Shown here: piece by piece, positions 24,777-34,084 of the stretch
Numbering within the stretch: the first letter of the stretch is position 1
Layout of the letters: each line of letters begins with the position of its first letter
Source: Fuscibacter oryzae
GTDB taxonomy: Bacteria > Pseudomonadota > Alphaproteobacteria > Rhodobacterales > Rhodobacteraceae
Reading direction: 5' to 3'
DNA length: 64,000 bases
NCBI RefSeq assembly: GCF_016765795.1
Contig: NZ_JAESVP010000001.1
Span: 496,001-560,000, forward strand
Position numbers and translations under genes: made by a program
The notes under the pieces: model-generated
What the model saw: only the letters and a program-made list of their open reading frames with translations
Told to the model about the DNA's origin: nothing
Database searches by the model: none

Positions 24777-25837
24777 CCCGTGCGCGCGATCTTGGCCTGC
24801 CATTTCCCGGCACCCCCGGCCCGTTCAACGCCATCACCGATGTGGCGGGCGTGCGGGTGGGCTTTTGCACCCTGACCGATCCGGCCAAAAAAATGCGCAC
24901 CGGCGTGACGGCCATCCTGCCCCGCCCCGACCACGGGCGGCCCCAGCCGGTCTGGGCCGGCCATGCCGTGCTGAACGGCAATGGTGAGATGACGGGCACC
25001 CATTGGATTGACGACGCCGGATACTTCATCGGGCCGGTGCTGATCACCAACACCCATGGCATCGGCGCCGCCCATCATGGTGCCGTGCGCTGGATGATGG
25101 AAACCTATGCCGACTATTTCACCGACACCCATGCCTGGGCCATGCCCGTGGTGGCCGAAACCTATGACGGTGTGCTGAACGACATCAACGCCCTGCATGT
25201 GACGGCGGATCATGCCGTTGAGGCCATTCGGGGCGCCCAAGGCGGGCCGGTCGCCGAAGGCTCGGTCGGCGGTGGCAACGGCATGATCGCCTATGAGTTC
25301 AAGGCGGGCACCGGAACCTCTTCTCGTCAGGTGAATGTGGGCGACGCGGGCTATACCGTCGGCGCGCTGGTGCAGGCCAACCATGGCCAAAGGGCGTGGT
25401 TTCAGGTGCTGGGGAAACCCGTGGGCGCGCTGATGCCCGAAGGGGCGTTCCGCCGGAAGGAGCAGGGGTCGATCATCGTGGTGATTGCCACCGATGCGCC
25501 CTTGTCGCGCACCTCGCTGCGCCATCTGGCGCGGCGGGCGGGAGTGGGGATTGGTCGGGGTGGCACTCCGGGGGGGAACAGTTCGGGCGACATCTTTCTG
25601 GCGTTTTCCACCGCCAACCCCGGCCCGATGCCACAAGAGGCCGGGCCGCTGGTCAACCGGGCAGAGCTGAATAACGAACTGCTGGACCCGATCTATCTGG
25701 CGGCGGTTGAGGCGGTGGAGGAAGCCGTGGTGAATGCCATCGTCGCCGGAGAGGATGTGGCGGCGGTCAAGCCCGCCGGCGTGGTCGTGCCGGGGATCGA
25801 CCGCGACCGGCTGCGGGATTTGTTCGCACAAGGCTGA
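24773..25837 (+). CDS. P1 family (S58, DmpA-like) aminopeptidase
   Basis: The 354-residue protein has FNAITDVAGVRVGF, GTHWIDDAGYFIGPVLITNTHGIG, GSVGGGNGMIAYEFKAGTGT and GGTPGGNSSGDIFLAFSTAN. The last holds the expected self-cleavage and nucleophile site of the DmpA/P1 N-terminal-nucleophile fold. These enzymes act on D- or beta-aminoacyl peptides and amides. With the coupled EamA exporter and LysR regulator it may handle an unusual peptide or amide. Confidence 0.9.
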   Translation: MTRARDLGLPFPGTPGPFNAITDVAGVRVGFCTLTDPAKKMRTGVTAILPRPDHGRPQPVWAGHAVLNGNGEMTGTHWIDDAGYFIGPVLITNTHGIGAAHHGAVRWMMETYADYFTDTHAWAMPVVAETYDGVLNDINALHVTADHAVEAIRGAQGGPVAEGSVGGGNGMIAYEFKAGTGTSSRQVNVGDAGYTVGALVQANHGQRAWFQVLGKPVGALMPEGAFRRKEQGSIIVVIATDAPLSRTSLRHLARRAGVGIGRGGTPGGNSSGDIFLAFSTANPGPMPQEAGPLVNRAELNNELLDPIYLAAVEAVEEAVVNAIVAGEDVAAVKPAGVVVPGIDRDRLRDLFAQG

Positions 25838-25846
25838 GCGGGCGCC

Positions 25847-27184
25847 CTACCCCGCCTTCGCCGCCTGAACCGCCTGTTTGATAGCAACGGTCAGGGTGGT
25901 GACCAGTTCGGCCAGCTCCTCTTCGCTGGCGTTGTAAGGCGGTGCGAGGATGACGGTATCGCCCGCCACGCCATCGACATTCCCAGTGCAGGGGTAGCAT
26001 ATCAGCCCATGATCAAAAGCAATGCGGCCGATTTCGCCATGCACCTTCAGCCCCGGCGCAAACGGGGTTTTCGCCGCCGGATCGCGCACAATCTCCAGCC
26101 CCGTGAAATACCCCCTGCCCCGGATATCCCCAACCTCTGGCACATCGGCCAAGGCGCGGGCCAGTTCGGCGCGCAGGGTTTCGCCGCGCACCTTCACATG
26201 CGCCAACAAGCCATCCCGTTCCACCACGCGCTGCACAGCAACGCCTGCGGCACAGGCGGCGGTGTGGCCGGTAAAGGTGTGGCCCGTCATCACCGCGCCG
26301 TGGGCGGCGGTCAGCGCATCACCCACCTTGGCGGAATAAAGCGCCGCCCCAAGCGGCACATAGCCCGCCGCAAGCCCCTTGGCGACCGACAGGATATCGG
26401 GGGCGATGCCGTCCTGCTCCAGCGCCATCCAGGTGCCGGTGCGGCCCGATCCGCACATCACCTCGTCCCCGATCACCAGAACGCCGTGGCGCTGACAGAC
26501 GGCCTGCATCGCCTTGGCATAGCCCGCAGGCGCTGGCACCACCCCGCCTGCCGCCCCTACAACGGGCTCAAAGATGAACGCCGCCACCTTTTCAGGGCCA
26601 AGGCGCAGGATTTCGGCCTCCAGTTCCGCCGCAAGATGGGCCACCAGCGCCGCCTCATCCGTGATACCTTCGGGCATCCGGTAGCTGTTGGCAGGCGAGA
26701 GATGAGAGACCTCGAGCAGACTGCCTTCAAACGCATCGCGGCGCGATTTGAATTCCGACACCGACAGCGCCCCAAGGGTATTGCCGTGCCACGAGCGCCG
26801 CCGCGCGATGAAGCGACGGCGCGATTGCTGCCCGATGGCGGTCTGGTATTGCAGCGCGATCTTCAGGCAGCTTTCCACCGCCTCGGACCCCGAGGACACC
26901 ATCACCGAATGCGGCAGGCCGGTGTTGCGGGCCATGATCTCTGCCAGTTCATCCGCTGCGTCAGAGGTGAACAGATAGCGGTAGGCATGGGCGATGCGGT
27001 CCATCTGCGCCTTGACCGCCTCGGTCACCTCGGGGTGGGCATGGCCAAGGCAATAGACGGCTGGCCCGCCCGAGCCATCCAGATACCGCTTGCCCGTCAC
27101 ATCATAAAGATAGCTGCCCCGCCCGTGCGAGATGCGGGGCAGGTTTTGGATGCCATAGCTGCCGGAGCGGTTCGGAGTTGTCAT
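25847..27184 (-). CDS. Class III PLP-dependent aminotransferase
   Basis: The 445-residue protein has YLYDVTGKRYLDGSGGPAVYC, VMVSSGSEAVES, RRSWHGNTLGALSVS, LVIGDEVMCGSGRTG and the PLP lysine in SVAKGLAAGYVPLGA. The fold is that of omega-amino-acid or putrescine/beta-alanine aminotransferases; the amino donor cannot be told from sequence. ATG 27184 is chosen although its ribosome site is weak; the only extension uses TTG. It converges on the P1 peptidase gene with a 9-base gap. Confidence 0.9.
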   Translation of the reverse strand: MTTPNRSGSYGIQNLPRISHGRGSYLYDVTGKRYLDGSGGPAVYCLGHAHPEVTEAVKAQMDRIAHAYRYLFTSDAADELAEIMARNTGLPHSVMVSSGSEAVESCLKIALQYQTAIGQQSRRRFIARRRSWHGNTLGALSVSEFKSRRDAFEGSLLEVSHLSPANSYRMPEGITDEAALVAHLAAELEAEILRLGPEKVAAFIFEPVVGAAGGVVPAPAGYAKAMQAVCQRHGVLVIGDEVMCGSGRTGTWMALEQDGIAPDILSVAKGLAAGYVPLGAALYSAKVGDALTAAHGAVMTGHTFTGHTAACAAGVAVQRVVERDGLLAHVKVRGETLRAELARALADVPEVGDIRGRGYFTGLEIVRDPAAKTPFAPGLKVHGEIGRIAFDHGLICYPCTGNVDGVAGDTVILAPPYNASEEELAELVTTLTVAIKQAVQAAKAG

Positions 27185-27517
27185 TGCGTCGATACCTGCG
27201 GTCAAAGGGGTTGGCTACAGGCTAGGGGTCTGGCTGTGGCGGTCTAGCCCGCTGCCGACAGGGGCACGGCGGGAAAACGGCGCGGGCCTTGCGTCCTGGG
27301 GTGCATAAAGGCCGGCGTTGAACACACGGCCCACGGACTGCCCGGCGGGGTCTTTGGGGGCCAAGGCCTGCCGGGGGTCTTCCGACTGATACCTGGGCAG
27401 GCATTGCCATTGGGTATTTCTGGTGGACCAGACACTTGCAGAAACCGCACATGCGGGCGAGGAGGCAATGTGCTTCCTAATCCACACCGACTTCGGCTGG
27501 CTGATCGCCAGTCTGCC
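27185..27517. other. 333-base gap with no convincing gene
   Basis: The stretch lies between two minus-strand genes. All three minus frames stay open for 70-90 codons but look compositional (Pro, Arg rich). On the plus strand a 17-codon frame starts at 27468 two bases after GAGGAGG, but it is very short and ends at the adenosine kinase stop. Nothing else is recognised; the aminotransferase promoter should be here. Confidence 0.4.
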
Positions 27518-28501
27518 CTAGATCAGCCCTTCCTTGCGGAACAGTGCCTTCAGGTCCGCCTCTGGCCGCGCGCCGAAATGGCTGATCACCTCTGCCGCCG
27601 CCACGCAGCCCATTCGGCCAGCGGTTGCCAGCGTCTGGCCCGTCGCCATGCCATAAAGAAACCCGGCAGCGAACTGATCGCCCGCGCCCGTGGCATCGAC
27701 CGGCACCACGCGGCGCACCGGAACCACGGCGCGGTCATCGCCCATCATCAGGATGACCTCATCCCCCGAACGGGTGCAGACCACCAACCCGCAATCCTTG
27801 ACCGCCTGCGCCAACGCCGCGTCAAGATCGCATTGATAAAGGCTCGACCATTCGTGTTCGTTGCCGATCACATAATCCAGCTCGCGCACCAGATGGCGGA
27901 ACCCGTCGCGGTGGCGATCCACGCAGAACGGATCGGACAGCGCAATGCCTGCCTTGCCGCCGCCCTGCTGGCACAGCTTGGCCGCACGTTCAAACGCCTG
28001 CTTGCCCTTGGGCTTGTCATACAGATAGCCCTCAAGAAACAGCACTTCGGCCTTGCCCGCCACGTCATCCGACACATCCTCTGGCCCCAGTTCCGAGGAG
28101 ATGCCCAGATAGGTGTTCATAGACCGCTCACCATCCGGCGCCACGAAGATCATGGAGCGCGAGGTCGGCAACTCGCCGCCCGGCACCGGCGGGTTGACGA
28201 AATCGGTGCCCTCATCCGCCATGGTGCGGGCATAGAACCGGCCCAAAGCATCATCATGCACCCTGCCAATGAAGGCGGTGGTCAGCCCAAGGCTGCCCAG
28301 ACCCGCCAGCGTGTTGGCCACCGACCCGCCCGGCGCCTGCACCCGGTCTTTCATCGCGGCATAAAGCAGCTCGCCCCGCTCGCGTTCGACCAGTTGCATG
28401 ATGCCTTTTTCAATGCCCATCAATTCAAGGAAAGAATCGTCGGCAGACGAGAACACATCGACGATTGCATTGCCGATGCCCACAACCTGATAGCGCTTCA
28501 T
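27518..28501 (-). CDS. Adenosine kinase (PfkB family)
   Basis: The 327-residue protein has GIGNAIVDVFS at the N-terminus, GGSVANTLAGLGSLG, FIGRVHDDALG and the PfkB signature DATGAGDQFAAGFLYG near residue 275 with the catalytic Asp. This matches the alphaproteobacterial adenosine kinase group. It converts adenosine to AMP for purine salvage. Its ATG overlaps the stop of nth (ATGA), so the two genes are coupled. Confidence 0.92.
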   Translation of the reverse strand: MKRYQVVGIGNAIVDVFSSADDSFLELMGIEKGIMQLVERERGELLYAAMKDRVQAPGGSVANTLAGLGSLGLTTAFIGRVHDDALGRFYARTMADEGTDFVNPPVPGGELPTSRSMIFVAPDGERSMNTYLGISSELGPEDVSDDVAGKAEVLFLEGYLYDKPKGKQAFERAAKLCQQGGGKAGIALSDPFCVDRHRDGFRHLVRELDYVIGNEHEWSSLYQCDLDAALAQAVKDCGLVVCTRSGDEVILMMGDDRAVVPVRRVVPVDATGAGDQFAAGFLYGMATGQTLATAGRMGCVAAAEVISHFGARPEADLKALFRKEGLI

Positions 28502-29142
28502 GCGGTCTTTTCCTCGAACTGGCAGTCTGCGGCGATGATGCAATCGGCGCAGCGGGGTTTTCTGGCGGTGCAGATATACCGGCCGTGCAGGATCAGCCAG
28601 TGGTGGGCGTGCTGTAGAAATTCAGCCGGAACATTATCTTCGATGGCGCGTTCCACCACCGTTTCATCTTTGCCCGGCGCAATGCCGCTGCGGTTGCCGA
28701 TGCGAAAGATGTGGGTGTCCACCGCCTGCGCGGCCTGATGGAACCACATGTTCAGCACGACATTGGCGGTCTTTCTGCCCACACCGGGCAAGGATTGCAG
28801 CGCCGCACGGGACGAGGGCACCTGACCGCCGAAATTGTCGATCAGCAGTTGGGAAAGGCGGATGACGTTTTTCGCCTTGTTGCGAAACAGTCCAATCGTC
28901 TTGATATGCTCGATCAGCCGTTCCTCGCCCAAGGCCAGCATCTTTTCGGGCGTATCGGCAATCGGAAACAGACCGCGCGTGGCCTTGTTCACCCCGGCAT
29001 CGGTCGCCTGCGCCGACAGGGCCACGGCGACCAGCAGGGTAAAGGCGTTCACATGCTCCAGCTCCCCTTTCGGTTCGGGGTTGGCGTCACGGAAACGCGA
29101 AAAGATGCGGTGCATCGTGGGGTAATCAAGCTGGCGTGCCAT
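28498..29142 (-). CDS. nth: Endonuclease III
   Basis: The 214-residue base-excision glycosylase/AP lyase has the helix-hairpin-helix LPGVGRKTANVVLN containing the catalytic Lys, VDTHIFRIGNR with the catalytic Asp, and a C-terminal C-x6-C-x2-C-x5-C [4Fe-4S] cluster. It removes oxidised pyrimidines. ATG 29142 is chosen by family length; no clear ribosome site is seen. It overlaps the adenosine kinase start and diverges from the Ada-like repair gene. Confidence 0.96.
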   Translation of the reverse strand: MARQLDYPTMHRIFSRFRDANPEPKGELEHVNAFTLLVAVALSAQATDAGVNKATRGLFPIADTPEKMLALGEERLIEHIKTIGLFRNKAKNVIRLSQLLIDNFGGQVPSSRAALQSLPGVGRKTANVVLNMWFHQAAQAVDTHIFRIGNRSGIAPGKDETVVERAIEDNVPAEFLQHAHHWLILHGRYICTARKPRCADCIIAADCQFEEKTA

Positions 29143-29251
29143 GGCAAAGGGTATGCCCGCGCCGCCGGGTTTGGGCAAGCGCAGGTTTCGCGCAGGAATC
29201 GGGTCGCAACGTTGGGCCACCCGGCCTAACTTTGCCGCCAAGGAGACCGCC

Positions 29252-30103
29252 ATGACCGACCAATCGCCCAGCTATCATTACAATGTCATCGCCCGCGCGC
29301 TGAAGATCATCGATGAGGGCGGGCCAGGCCTGTCTCTTGATGACCTCGCCGCGCGCATGGGCATGTCGCCCAGCCATTTCCAGCGGGTGTTCTCGGCCTG
29401 GGTCGGCATTTCGCCCAAACGCTATCAGCAGTATCTGACGCTGGATCACGCCCGCCGCCTGCTGGCCGACCGTTTCACGGTGCTGGAAACCTCGCTGGAG
29501 GCCGGTCTTTCAGGCGGGGGCCGCCTGCACGATCTGTTCCTGCGGTGGGAGGCGATGAGCCCCGGTGACTATGCCAAGGGGGGTGAGGGGCTGGTGATCA
29601 ACTGGGGCTGGTTTGACAGCCCCTTTGGCCCCGCCATCGTCATGGGCACCGACAAGGGCATCTGCGGCATGGGCTTTGCCGCCGAGATGGGGCACGATCC
29701 CGCGCTGGTTGACCTGACGCGACGTTGGCCCAAGGCGCAATTCATCGAAAACGCCGATGCCCTCCGCCCATGGGTGCAGGCTGCCTTTGGCGCAGACCCC
29801 GATGGCCCTACCCCGCTGCACCTGATCGGCGCACCCTTTCAGATCAAGGTGTGGGAGGCGCTGATGCGGGTGCCCTCTGGCCATGTGACCACATATTCCG
29901 AGATTGCGGGCGCGGTGGGCCACCCCGCCGCGATGCGCGCCGTCGGCACCGCCGTGGGGCGCAACCCGATAAGCTTTCTGATCCCCTGCCACCGCGCACT
30001 CCGGCGCGATGGCGGGCTTGGCGGCTATCACTGGGGGCTGCCCGTCAAGCGCGCAATTCTGGCATGGGAGGCCGCAAGAGCCGATGCCATCCCGGTTTCG
30101 TGA
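29252..30103 (+). CDS. Ada-like fusion: AraC-type HTH plus O6-alkylguanine-DNA alkyltransferase
   Basis: Residues 1-100 form an AraC-type DNA-binding domain (MGMSPSHFQRVFSAWVGISP), and residues 115-283 an alkyltransferase with the acceptor site IPCHR (C246) and GGYHWG. The N-terminal zinc/phosphotriester-sensing domain of E. coli Ada is missing, so it repairs O6-alkylguanine, but methylation-driven activation by the usual cysteine is not possible. AGGAG precedes the ATG. It diverges from nth, pairing two DNA repair genes. Confidence 0.93.
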   Translation: MTDQSPSYHYNVIARALKIIDEGGPGLSLDDLAARMGMSPSHFQRVFSAWVGISPKRYQQYLTLDHARRLLADRFTVLETSLEAGLSGGGRLHDLFLRWEAMSPGDYAKGGEGLVINWGWFDSPFGPAIVMGTDKGICGMGFAAEMGHDPALVDLTRRWPKAQFIENADALRPWVQAAFGADPDGPTPLHLIGAPFQIKVWEALMRVPSGHVTTYSEIAGAVGHPAAMRAVGTAVGRNPISFLIPCHRALRRDGGLGGYHWGLPVKRAILAWEAARADAIPVS

Positions 30104-30210
30104 TGCGCGGAAACTTGCGCCAAGAGGGCAAGTCGCTGTCGCTATAGGCGAAACACTGCTATTCAAACGGTCGAGGGCACATCAGGCCCTGCAATATTTC
30201 GAGGCGTAAC

Positions 30211-30864
30211 ATGAGCTTCAAGACCCCTCTTCTTGCCACCCTGTCCGGTGTTGTCCTGCTGGCTGGCTGTGTTGACCCCAACACCTCGGGCGATCCGAAT
30301 GCCCGCACCAAGAACGGCGCCATGATCGGCGGTCTGGTCGGTGCCTTGGGTGGAGCGGCTGTCAGCGATGACGACAAGCTGAAAGGTGCGCTGATCGGTG
30401 GCGCGCTGGGTGCCGGTGCCGGTGCGCTGATCGGCCAGAACCTGGACCGTCAGGCGGCAGAACTGCGTGGCAGCCTGTCGAATCCCAACATCACCGTGAC
30501 AAACTATGGCGACTATCTGGTCGTGAACATGCCGCAAGACGTGCTGTTCGCCACCGACAGCGCCGAGTTGCGCGGTACGCTGACCCGCGATGTGCAGGCG
30601 GTTGCCAACAGCCTGGTCAAATACCCCAACAGCACCATCCAGGTGATCGGCCATACCGACAGCACCGGGTCGGATGCCTATAACATGGACCTGTCGCAGC
30701 GCCGCGCCTCGTCGGTCGCCAATGTTCTGTCCTATTCGGGCGTTCCGTCGTCGCGCATCCAGACCATCGGCAAAGGCAAGACCCAGCCGATTGCCTCGAA
30801 TGCGACCGAGGCAGGCCGTGCGCAGAACCGTCGGGTGGAAATCATCATCCGGCCCTACCGCTAA
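30211..30864 (+). CDS. OmpA-family outer membrane lipoprotein with glycine-zipper segment
   Basis: The 217-residue protein has a lipobox LLAGC (C20), a glycine-rich hydrophobic part (MIGGLVGALGGAAV and LIGGALGAGAGALIG, residues 35-75) and a C-terminal OmpA domain with VIGHTDSTGSDAYNMDLSQRRA and QNRRVEIII for peptidoglycan binding. This is the YiaD-like layout. It probably tethers the outer membrane to the wall. GAGG precedes the ATG and a strong terminator follows. Confidence 0.92.
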   Translation: MSFKTPLLATLSGVVLLAGCVDPNTSGDPNARTKNGAMIGGLVGALGGAAVSDDDKLKGALIGGALGAGAGALIGQNLDRQAAELRGSLSNPNITVTNYGDYLVVNMPQDVLFATDSAELRGTLTRDVQAVANSLVKYPNSTIQVIGHTDSTGSDAYNMDLSQRRASSVANVLSYSGVPSSRIQTIGKGKTQPIASNATEAGRAQNRRVEIIIRPYR

Positions 30865-30885
30865 GTCAGCGCCGATATTTTAGGC

Positions 30886-30910
30886 AAAGGGCCGGATTTC
30901 CCGGCCCTTT
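30886..30910 (+). terminator. Terminator after the OmpA lipoprotein gene
   Basis: AAAGGGCCGG, loop ATTTC, CCGGCCCTTT: a 10-bp perfect stem ending in T, 22 bases after the stop codon. Confidence 0.85.
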
Positions 30911-30929
30911 CGCATTGAAGGCAGGCGCA

Positions 30930-30954
30930 GATTGGTCATATTCTTCGACCAATC
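30930..30954. promoter_or_regulatory. Inverted repeat, likely operator of the GntR regulator
   Basis: GATTGGTC, 9 bases, GACCAATC: a perfect 8-bp dyad 13 bases before the GntR start. FadR-subfamily regulators bind TGGT..ACCA dyads, usually with a shorter spacer. Autoregulation is the likely role. Confidence 0.6.
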
Positions 30955-30966
30955 GCGGGGGACGCT

Positions 30967-31734
30967 ATGCCTTTCCACAAGATCGAAGCCGAGAAACTGT
31001 CACATAGCGTGGTTCGTCAGGTCGAACTGCTGATCTTGCGCGGTATCCTGCGCCCCGGTGAGCGCCTGCCGTCAGAGCGCGAACTGTCCGAGAAACTGGG
31101 CGTGTCGCGGCCCAGCCTGCGCGAAGCGGTCGCCGATTTGCAGGCACGGGGCCTGCTGATCAGCCGCCCCAACTCTGGCATCTTTGTTGGCGATGTGCTT
31201 GGCTCTGCCTTCGCGCCAGCGCTGATCCAGCTTTTCGCCAGCCATGACGAGGCGGTGTTCGACTATATCGCCTTTCGTCGCGACATGGAGGGACTGGCCG
31301 CCGAGCGCGCTGCGCGGATGGCCTCTGACACCGATCTACAGGTGATCAGCACGATCTTTGCCAAGATGGAGGCCGCCCATCAAAAGCGCGACCCGACGGA
31401 TGAGGCCGAGCTGGATGCCAGCTTTCACATGGCGATCATCGAAGCCAGCCATAATGTCGTCATGCTGCATATGATGCGGTCGATGTATGACCTGCTGCGC
31501 GGCGGTGTCTTTTATAACCGCCAGATGATGTTCAGGAACCGCATCACCCGCGATCAGCTGCTGGACCAGCACCGCGCCATCAACTCGGGCCTGCAACGCC
31601 GCGACCCAGCCGCGACCCGCGCGGCGGTCGAGGCGCATATGGACTATGTTCACAGCGCCCAGTCAGACCAGATTCGTGCCGAGCGAAACGAGGCCATTGC
31701 GCGCCAGAGACTGGACCATGAAAATACCCGCTGA
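30967..31734 (+). CDS. GntR-family regulator, FadR (FCD) subfamily
   Basis: The 255-residue protein has the winged helix HSVVRQVELLILRGILRPGERLPSERELSEKLGVSRPSLREAVADLQ-type signature (residues 12-60) and an FCD ligand domain with FDYIAFRRDMEGLAAERAA and FHMAIIEASHN metal-binding histidines. This subfamily includes PdhR, LldR and GlcC, which sense small carboxylates; the ligand here is unknown. No metabolic gene follows it; it converges on the ATP synthase operon. Confidence 0.9.
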   Translation: MPFHKIEAEKLSHSVVRQVELLILRGILRPGERLPSERELSEKLGVSRPSLREAVADLQARGLLISRPNSGIFVGDVLGSAFAPALIQLFASHDEAVFDYIAFRRDMEGLAAERAARMASDTDLQVISTIFAKMEAAHQKRDPTDEAELDASFHMAIIEASHNVVMLHMMRSMYDLLRGGVFYNRQMMFRNRITRDQLLDQHRAINSGLQRRDPAATRAAVEAHMDYVHSAQSDQIRAERNEAIARQRLDHENTR

Positions 31735-31794
31735 CTTGTGGGGCAGCCTGCCAGCCCTGTTGTGAAAACCCTGTCGCGAAAAGCCGCAAACGCA

Positions 31795-31822
31795 AAAGGC
31801 CCAAGGTTTCCCCTGGGCCTTT
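31795..31822. terminator. Bidirectional terminator between gntR and atpF
   Basis: AAAGGCCCA (31795-31803) pairs with TGGGCCTTT (31814-31822), extended by partial pairing in the loop. It lies between two convergent genes, 20 bases past the atpF stop. Confidence 0.8.
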
Positions 31823-31841
31823 GTGCATTCTGGTGCAGCGA

Positions 31842-32399
31842 TCAGTGCAGCTTTGCTTCCACCTGTGCAATCGCCTCATCAATCGAGGCCGCGGCACTGG
31901 CAGCGGTCTTTTGCTTGGCCAGCACGGTTGACGCAGCAGCCACGGCCACATCGACGGCATGCTCGCGCACCTTGCGCACCGCAGCCGTTTCAGCCGAGGC
32001 GATCTGGTCTTGCGCCGCAGCCAAACGGCGGGCGATCGACAGTTTCAGATCATCCTTGGCCTTTTGCGCCGCAATGCCAGCCTCTTCCTTGGCCGAAGCC
32101 ACGATGCGGTCGGCCTGCTCCTGCACTTCTTTGTGCTTCTTCTCATAGGAAGCCAGCAGCGCACGCGCCTCATCCCGCAGCGCCTTGGCCTCTTCCAGTT
32201 CGCCCTTGATCGTCGCCGCGCGACCATCAAGCATACCGGCAATCTTGGCCGGAACCTTGGCGACCAGCAGGATCGCCACGAACAGGATGAACGCCACCGA
32301 CACCACGAAATCGGTGTTGTGCAACGAGAAGAACGGACCAGAGGCCGCCATCGCAGGCGTTGCGGTCAGGGCTGCAAGGGTAAAGCTGAGTTTCTTCAT
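31842..32399 (-). CDS. atpF: ATP synthase F0 subunit b
   Basis: The 185-residue protein starts with a signal-like segment (MKKLSFTLAALTATPAMAA), then one membrane helix (FVVSVAFILFVAILLVAKVP) and a long charged coiled coil from about residue 55, the stator stalk. It is the last gene of the operon, 3 bases after b'. The b/b' pair is typical of phototroph-related alphaproteobacteria. Confidence 0.95.
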   Translation of the reverse strand: MKKLSFTLAALTATPAMAASGPFFSLHNTDFVVSVAFILFVAILLVAKVPAKIAGMLDGRAATIKGELEEAKALRDEARALLASYEKKHKEVQEQADRIVASAKEEAGIAAQKAKDDLKLSIARRLAAAQDQIASAETAAVRKVREHAVDVAVAAASTVLAKQKTAASAAASIDEAIAQVEAKLH

Positions 32400-32402
32400 G
32401 GC

Positions 32403-32933
32403 TTACCCTTTCAACGCGGCTGCGACCGCAGCCTTCACGGCTGCCGGATCGGCCTGACCGCCCAGCGCTGACACCACGGCATCCGCCGTATCCAGCGCCA
32501 CCGCAGACACGGCCTGCTCTGCCCCGGCCCGAATTTCGGCCAGCGCCTTTTCCGATTCTGCCGTTTTCGCGGCAATTTCGGCATCGGCCTTGGCAATCGC
32601 GGCGTTCAAATCGCCCTGAATGTCGGCCTTGGCCTTGGCGACGATACGGCCCGCCTCTGCACGGGCAGCAGCCAGCGCGTCGTTATAGGCCTTTTCAGCG
32701 GCAAGCGCCTTTTGCTTCAGCTCTTCTGCCGCAGCAAGGTCGTTGGTGATGGTGCCACGGCGTTCGGCCAGAACCGCCCCGATCCGGGGCAGGGCCACGC
32801 GCCACAGCACAAGAAAGATCACGACAAGCGCAACCGCCAGCCAGAAGATCTGGTTCGCCCAGGTCGTGATATCAAGCTGCGGCATCCCGGTGGCGTGCCA
32901 CGCCGGTGCCGCTTCATGCGCTTCGGTCGCCAT
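32403..32933 (-). CDS. ATP synthase F0 subunit b'
   Basis: The 176-residue protein has a membrane helix ([21 protein letters not shown], residues 29-49) followed by [28 protein letters not shown] and a long Ala/Lys/Glu coiled coil. It lacks the signal-like N-terminus of subunit b. b' and b form a heterodimeric stator in these bacteria. GAGG precedes the ATG. Confidence 0.95.
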   Translation of the reverse strand: MATEAHEAAPAWHATGMPQLDITTWANQIFWLAVALVVIFLVLWRVALPRIGAVLAERRGTITNDLAAAEELKQKALAAEKAYNDALAAARAEAGRIVAKAKADIQGDLNAAIAKADAEIAAKTAESEKALAEIRAGAEQAVSAVALDTADAVVSALGGQADPAAVKAAVAAALKG

Positions 32934-33010
32934 GTCATTTCCTCACGGTCTTGAAACACTAGGCCGGCGGGGCAGCGCGCCCCTCCGGCCGAGACGTTAG
33001 ACGGTCAGGA

Positions 33011-33253
33011 TCAGACTGCGAACATCAGCAGCAGAGCGATCAGGAACGAGAAGATGCCCAGAGCTTCGGCAAATGCGATGCCGACGAACAGGTTCGCGGT
33101 TTGCGAAGCGGCAGCCGACGGGTTGCGCAGGGCGCCCGCCAGGAAGTTGCCGGCAATGTTGCCCACGCCGATACCAGCGCCGCCCAGACCGATAGCAGCC
33201 AGACCAGCACCGATGTATTTGCCGAGAAGGGCGAGTTCACCAACTTGTTCCAT
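33011..33253 (-). CDS. atpE: ATP synthase F0 subunit c
   Basis: This 80-residue proteolipid has two membrane helices: the first with the glycine series [16 protein letters not shown], the loop ALRNPSA, and the second with the proton-carrying Glu in [18 protein letters not shown]. The carboxylate is Glu rather than the Asp of E. coli. The glycine series is compact, as in proton-driven rings. Confidence 0.97.
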   Translation of the reverse strand: MEQVGELALLGKYIGAGLAAIGLGGAGIGVGNIAGNFLAGALRNPSAAASQTANLFVGIAFAEALGIFSFLIALLLMFAV

Positions 33254-33298
33254 GTTTTTCTCCTTTGGTATGCGATGTTTGAGGATAGGGTTCAGACC

Positions 33299-34084
33299 TT
33301 AGTGGTGGGCATCGCCCACCGCGTCTTTCAGATAGACGCAGGTCAGAATGGTAAAGACATAGGCCTGGACCACAGCCACCAGCAGTTCCAGCCCGTAGAT
33401 GGCCGAGACAGCGCCGATTGCAACGGGCGAGATCACCGCCATCGAGGCAAAGCCCGCGAAGACCTTCATAACGGCGTGGCCCGCCATCAGGTTACCCGCA
33501 AGACGAATAGAATGGCTGACGGGGCGCACGAAGTAGGAAATGATCTCGATCACCGCCAGCACCGGGCGCAGCGCCAGCGGCGCCGACGATACCCAGAACA
33601 TGCCCAGAAAGCCGATGCCCTTGCGCGCCAGACCCAGCAGGGTAACGAACAGGAACACGATCAGCGCCAAGGTCACAGTGACGGCAACATGGCTGGTGGG
33701 TGTAAAGCTTTTCGGCAGCAGGCCCAGCAGGTTGGAAAACAGGATGAACAGGAACAGCGTCATCACGAAGGGGAAGTATTTCACCCCGTCATGGCCCGCC
33801 ACATCCTCGACCATCTTGTGGATGAAGCCATAGATCACCTCGCCCACCGATTGCAGGCGGGTCGGAATGACGGCGCGGCCACGAGAGCCGACAACCATCA
33901 GCAGAGTGATCACCAGAACCGCAACGGCCATCCAGACGGTGACATTGGTGATGTCATACCAATGAATGTTCTGCGTGCATTCGTTGATCAGCGGCGTTGC
34001 CGGATCATCGTGGCAGAACCAGCGTTTCACGACGAACTGGTCCATCGGGTGAATTGCAAAGGCGCCTTCAGCCACGTCTGTCAT
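33299..34084 (-). CDS. atpB: ATP synthase F0 subunit a
   Basis: The 261-residue membrane protein has [17 protein letters not shown] and the essential Arg in [18 protein letters not shown], with [18 protein letters not shown] at the end. It forms the half-channels next to the c ring. ATG 34084 ([17 protein letters not shown]) is chosen; it lies 17 bases inside the end of atpI. The frame upstream to 34159 is not needed. Confidence 0.96.
   Translation of the reverse strand: MTDVAEGAFAIHPMDQFVVKRWFCHDDPATPLINECTQNIHWYDITNVTVWMAVAVLVITLLMVVGSRGRAVIPTRLQSVGEVIYGFIHKMVEDVAGHDGVKYFPFVMTLFLFILFSNLLGLLPKSFTPTSHVAVTVTLALIVFLFVTLLGLARKGIGFLGMFWVSSAPLALRPVLAVIEIISYFVRPVSHSIRLAGNLMAGHAVMKVFAGFASMAVISPVAIGAVSAIYGLELLVAVVQAYVFTILTCVYLKDAVGDAHH

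Noticed and set aside
27468-27521. 17-codon frame with GAGGAGG just before its ATG
   Set aside because: Only two bases separate the site from the ATG, the peptide is very short, and it ends at the convergent adenosine kinase stop; not supported as a gene.
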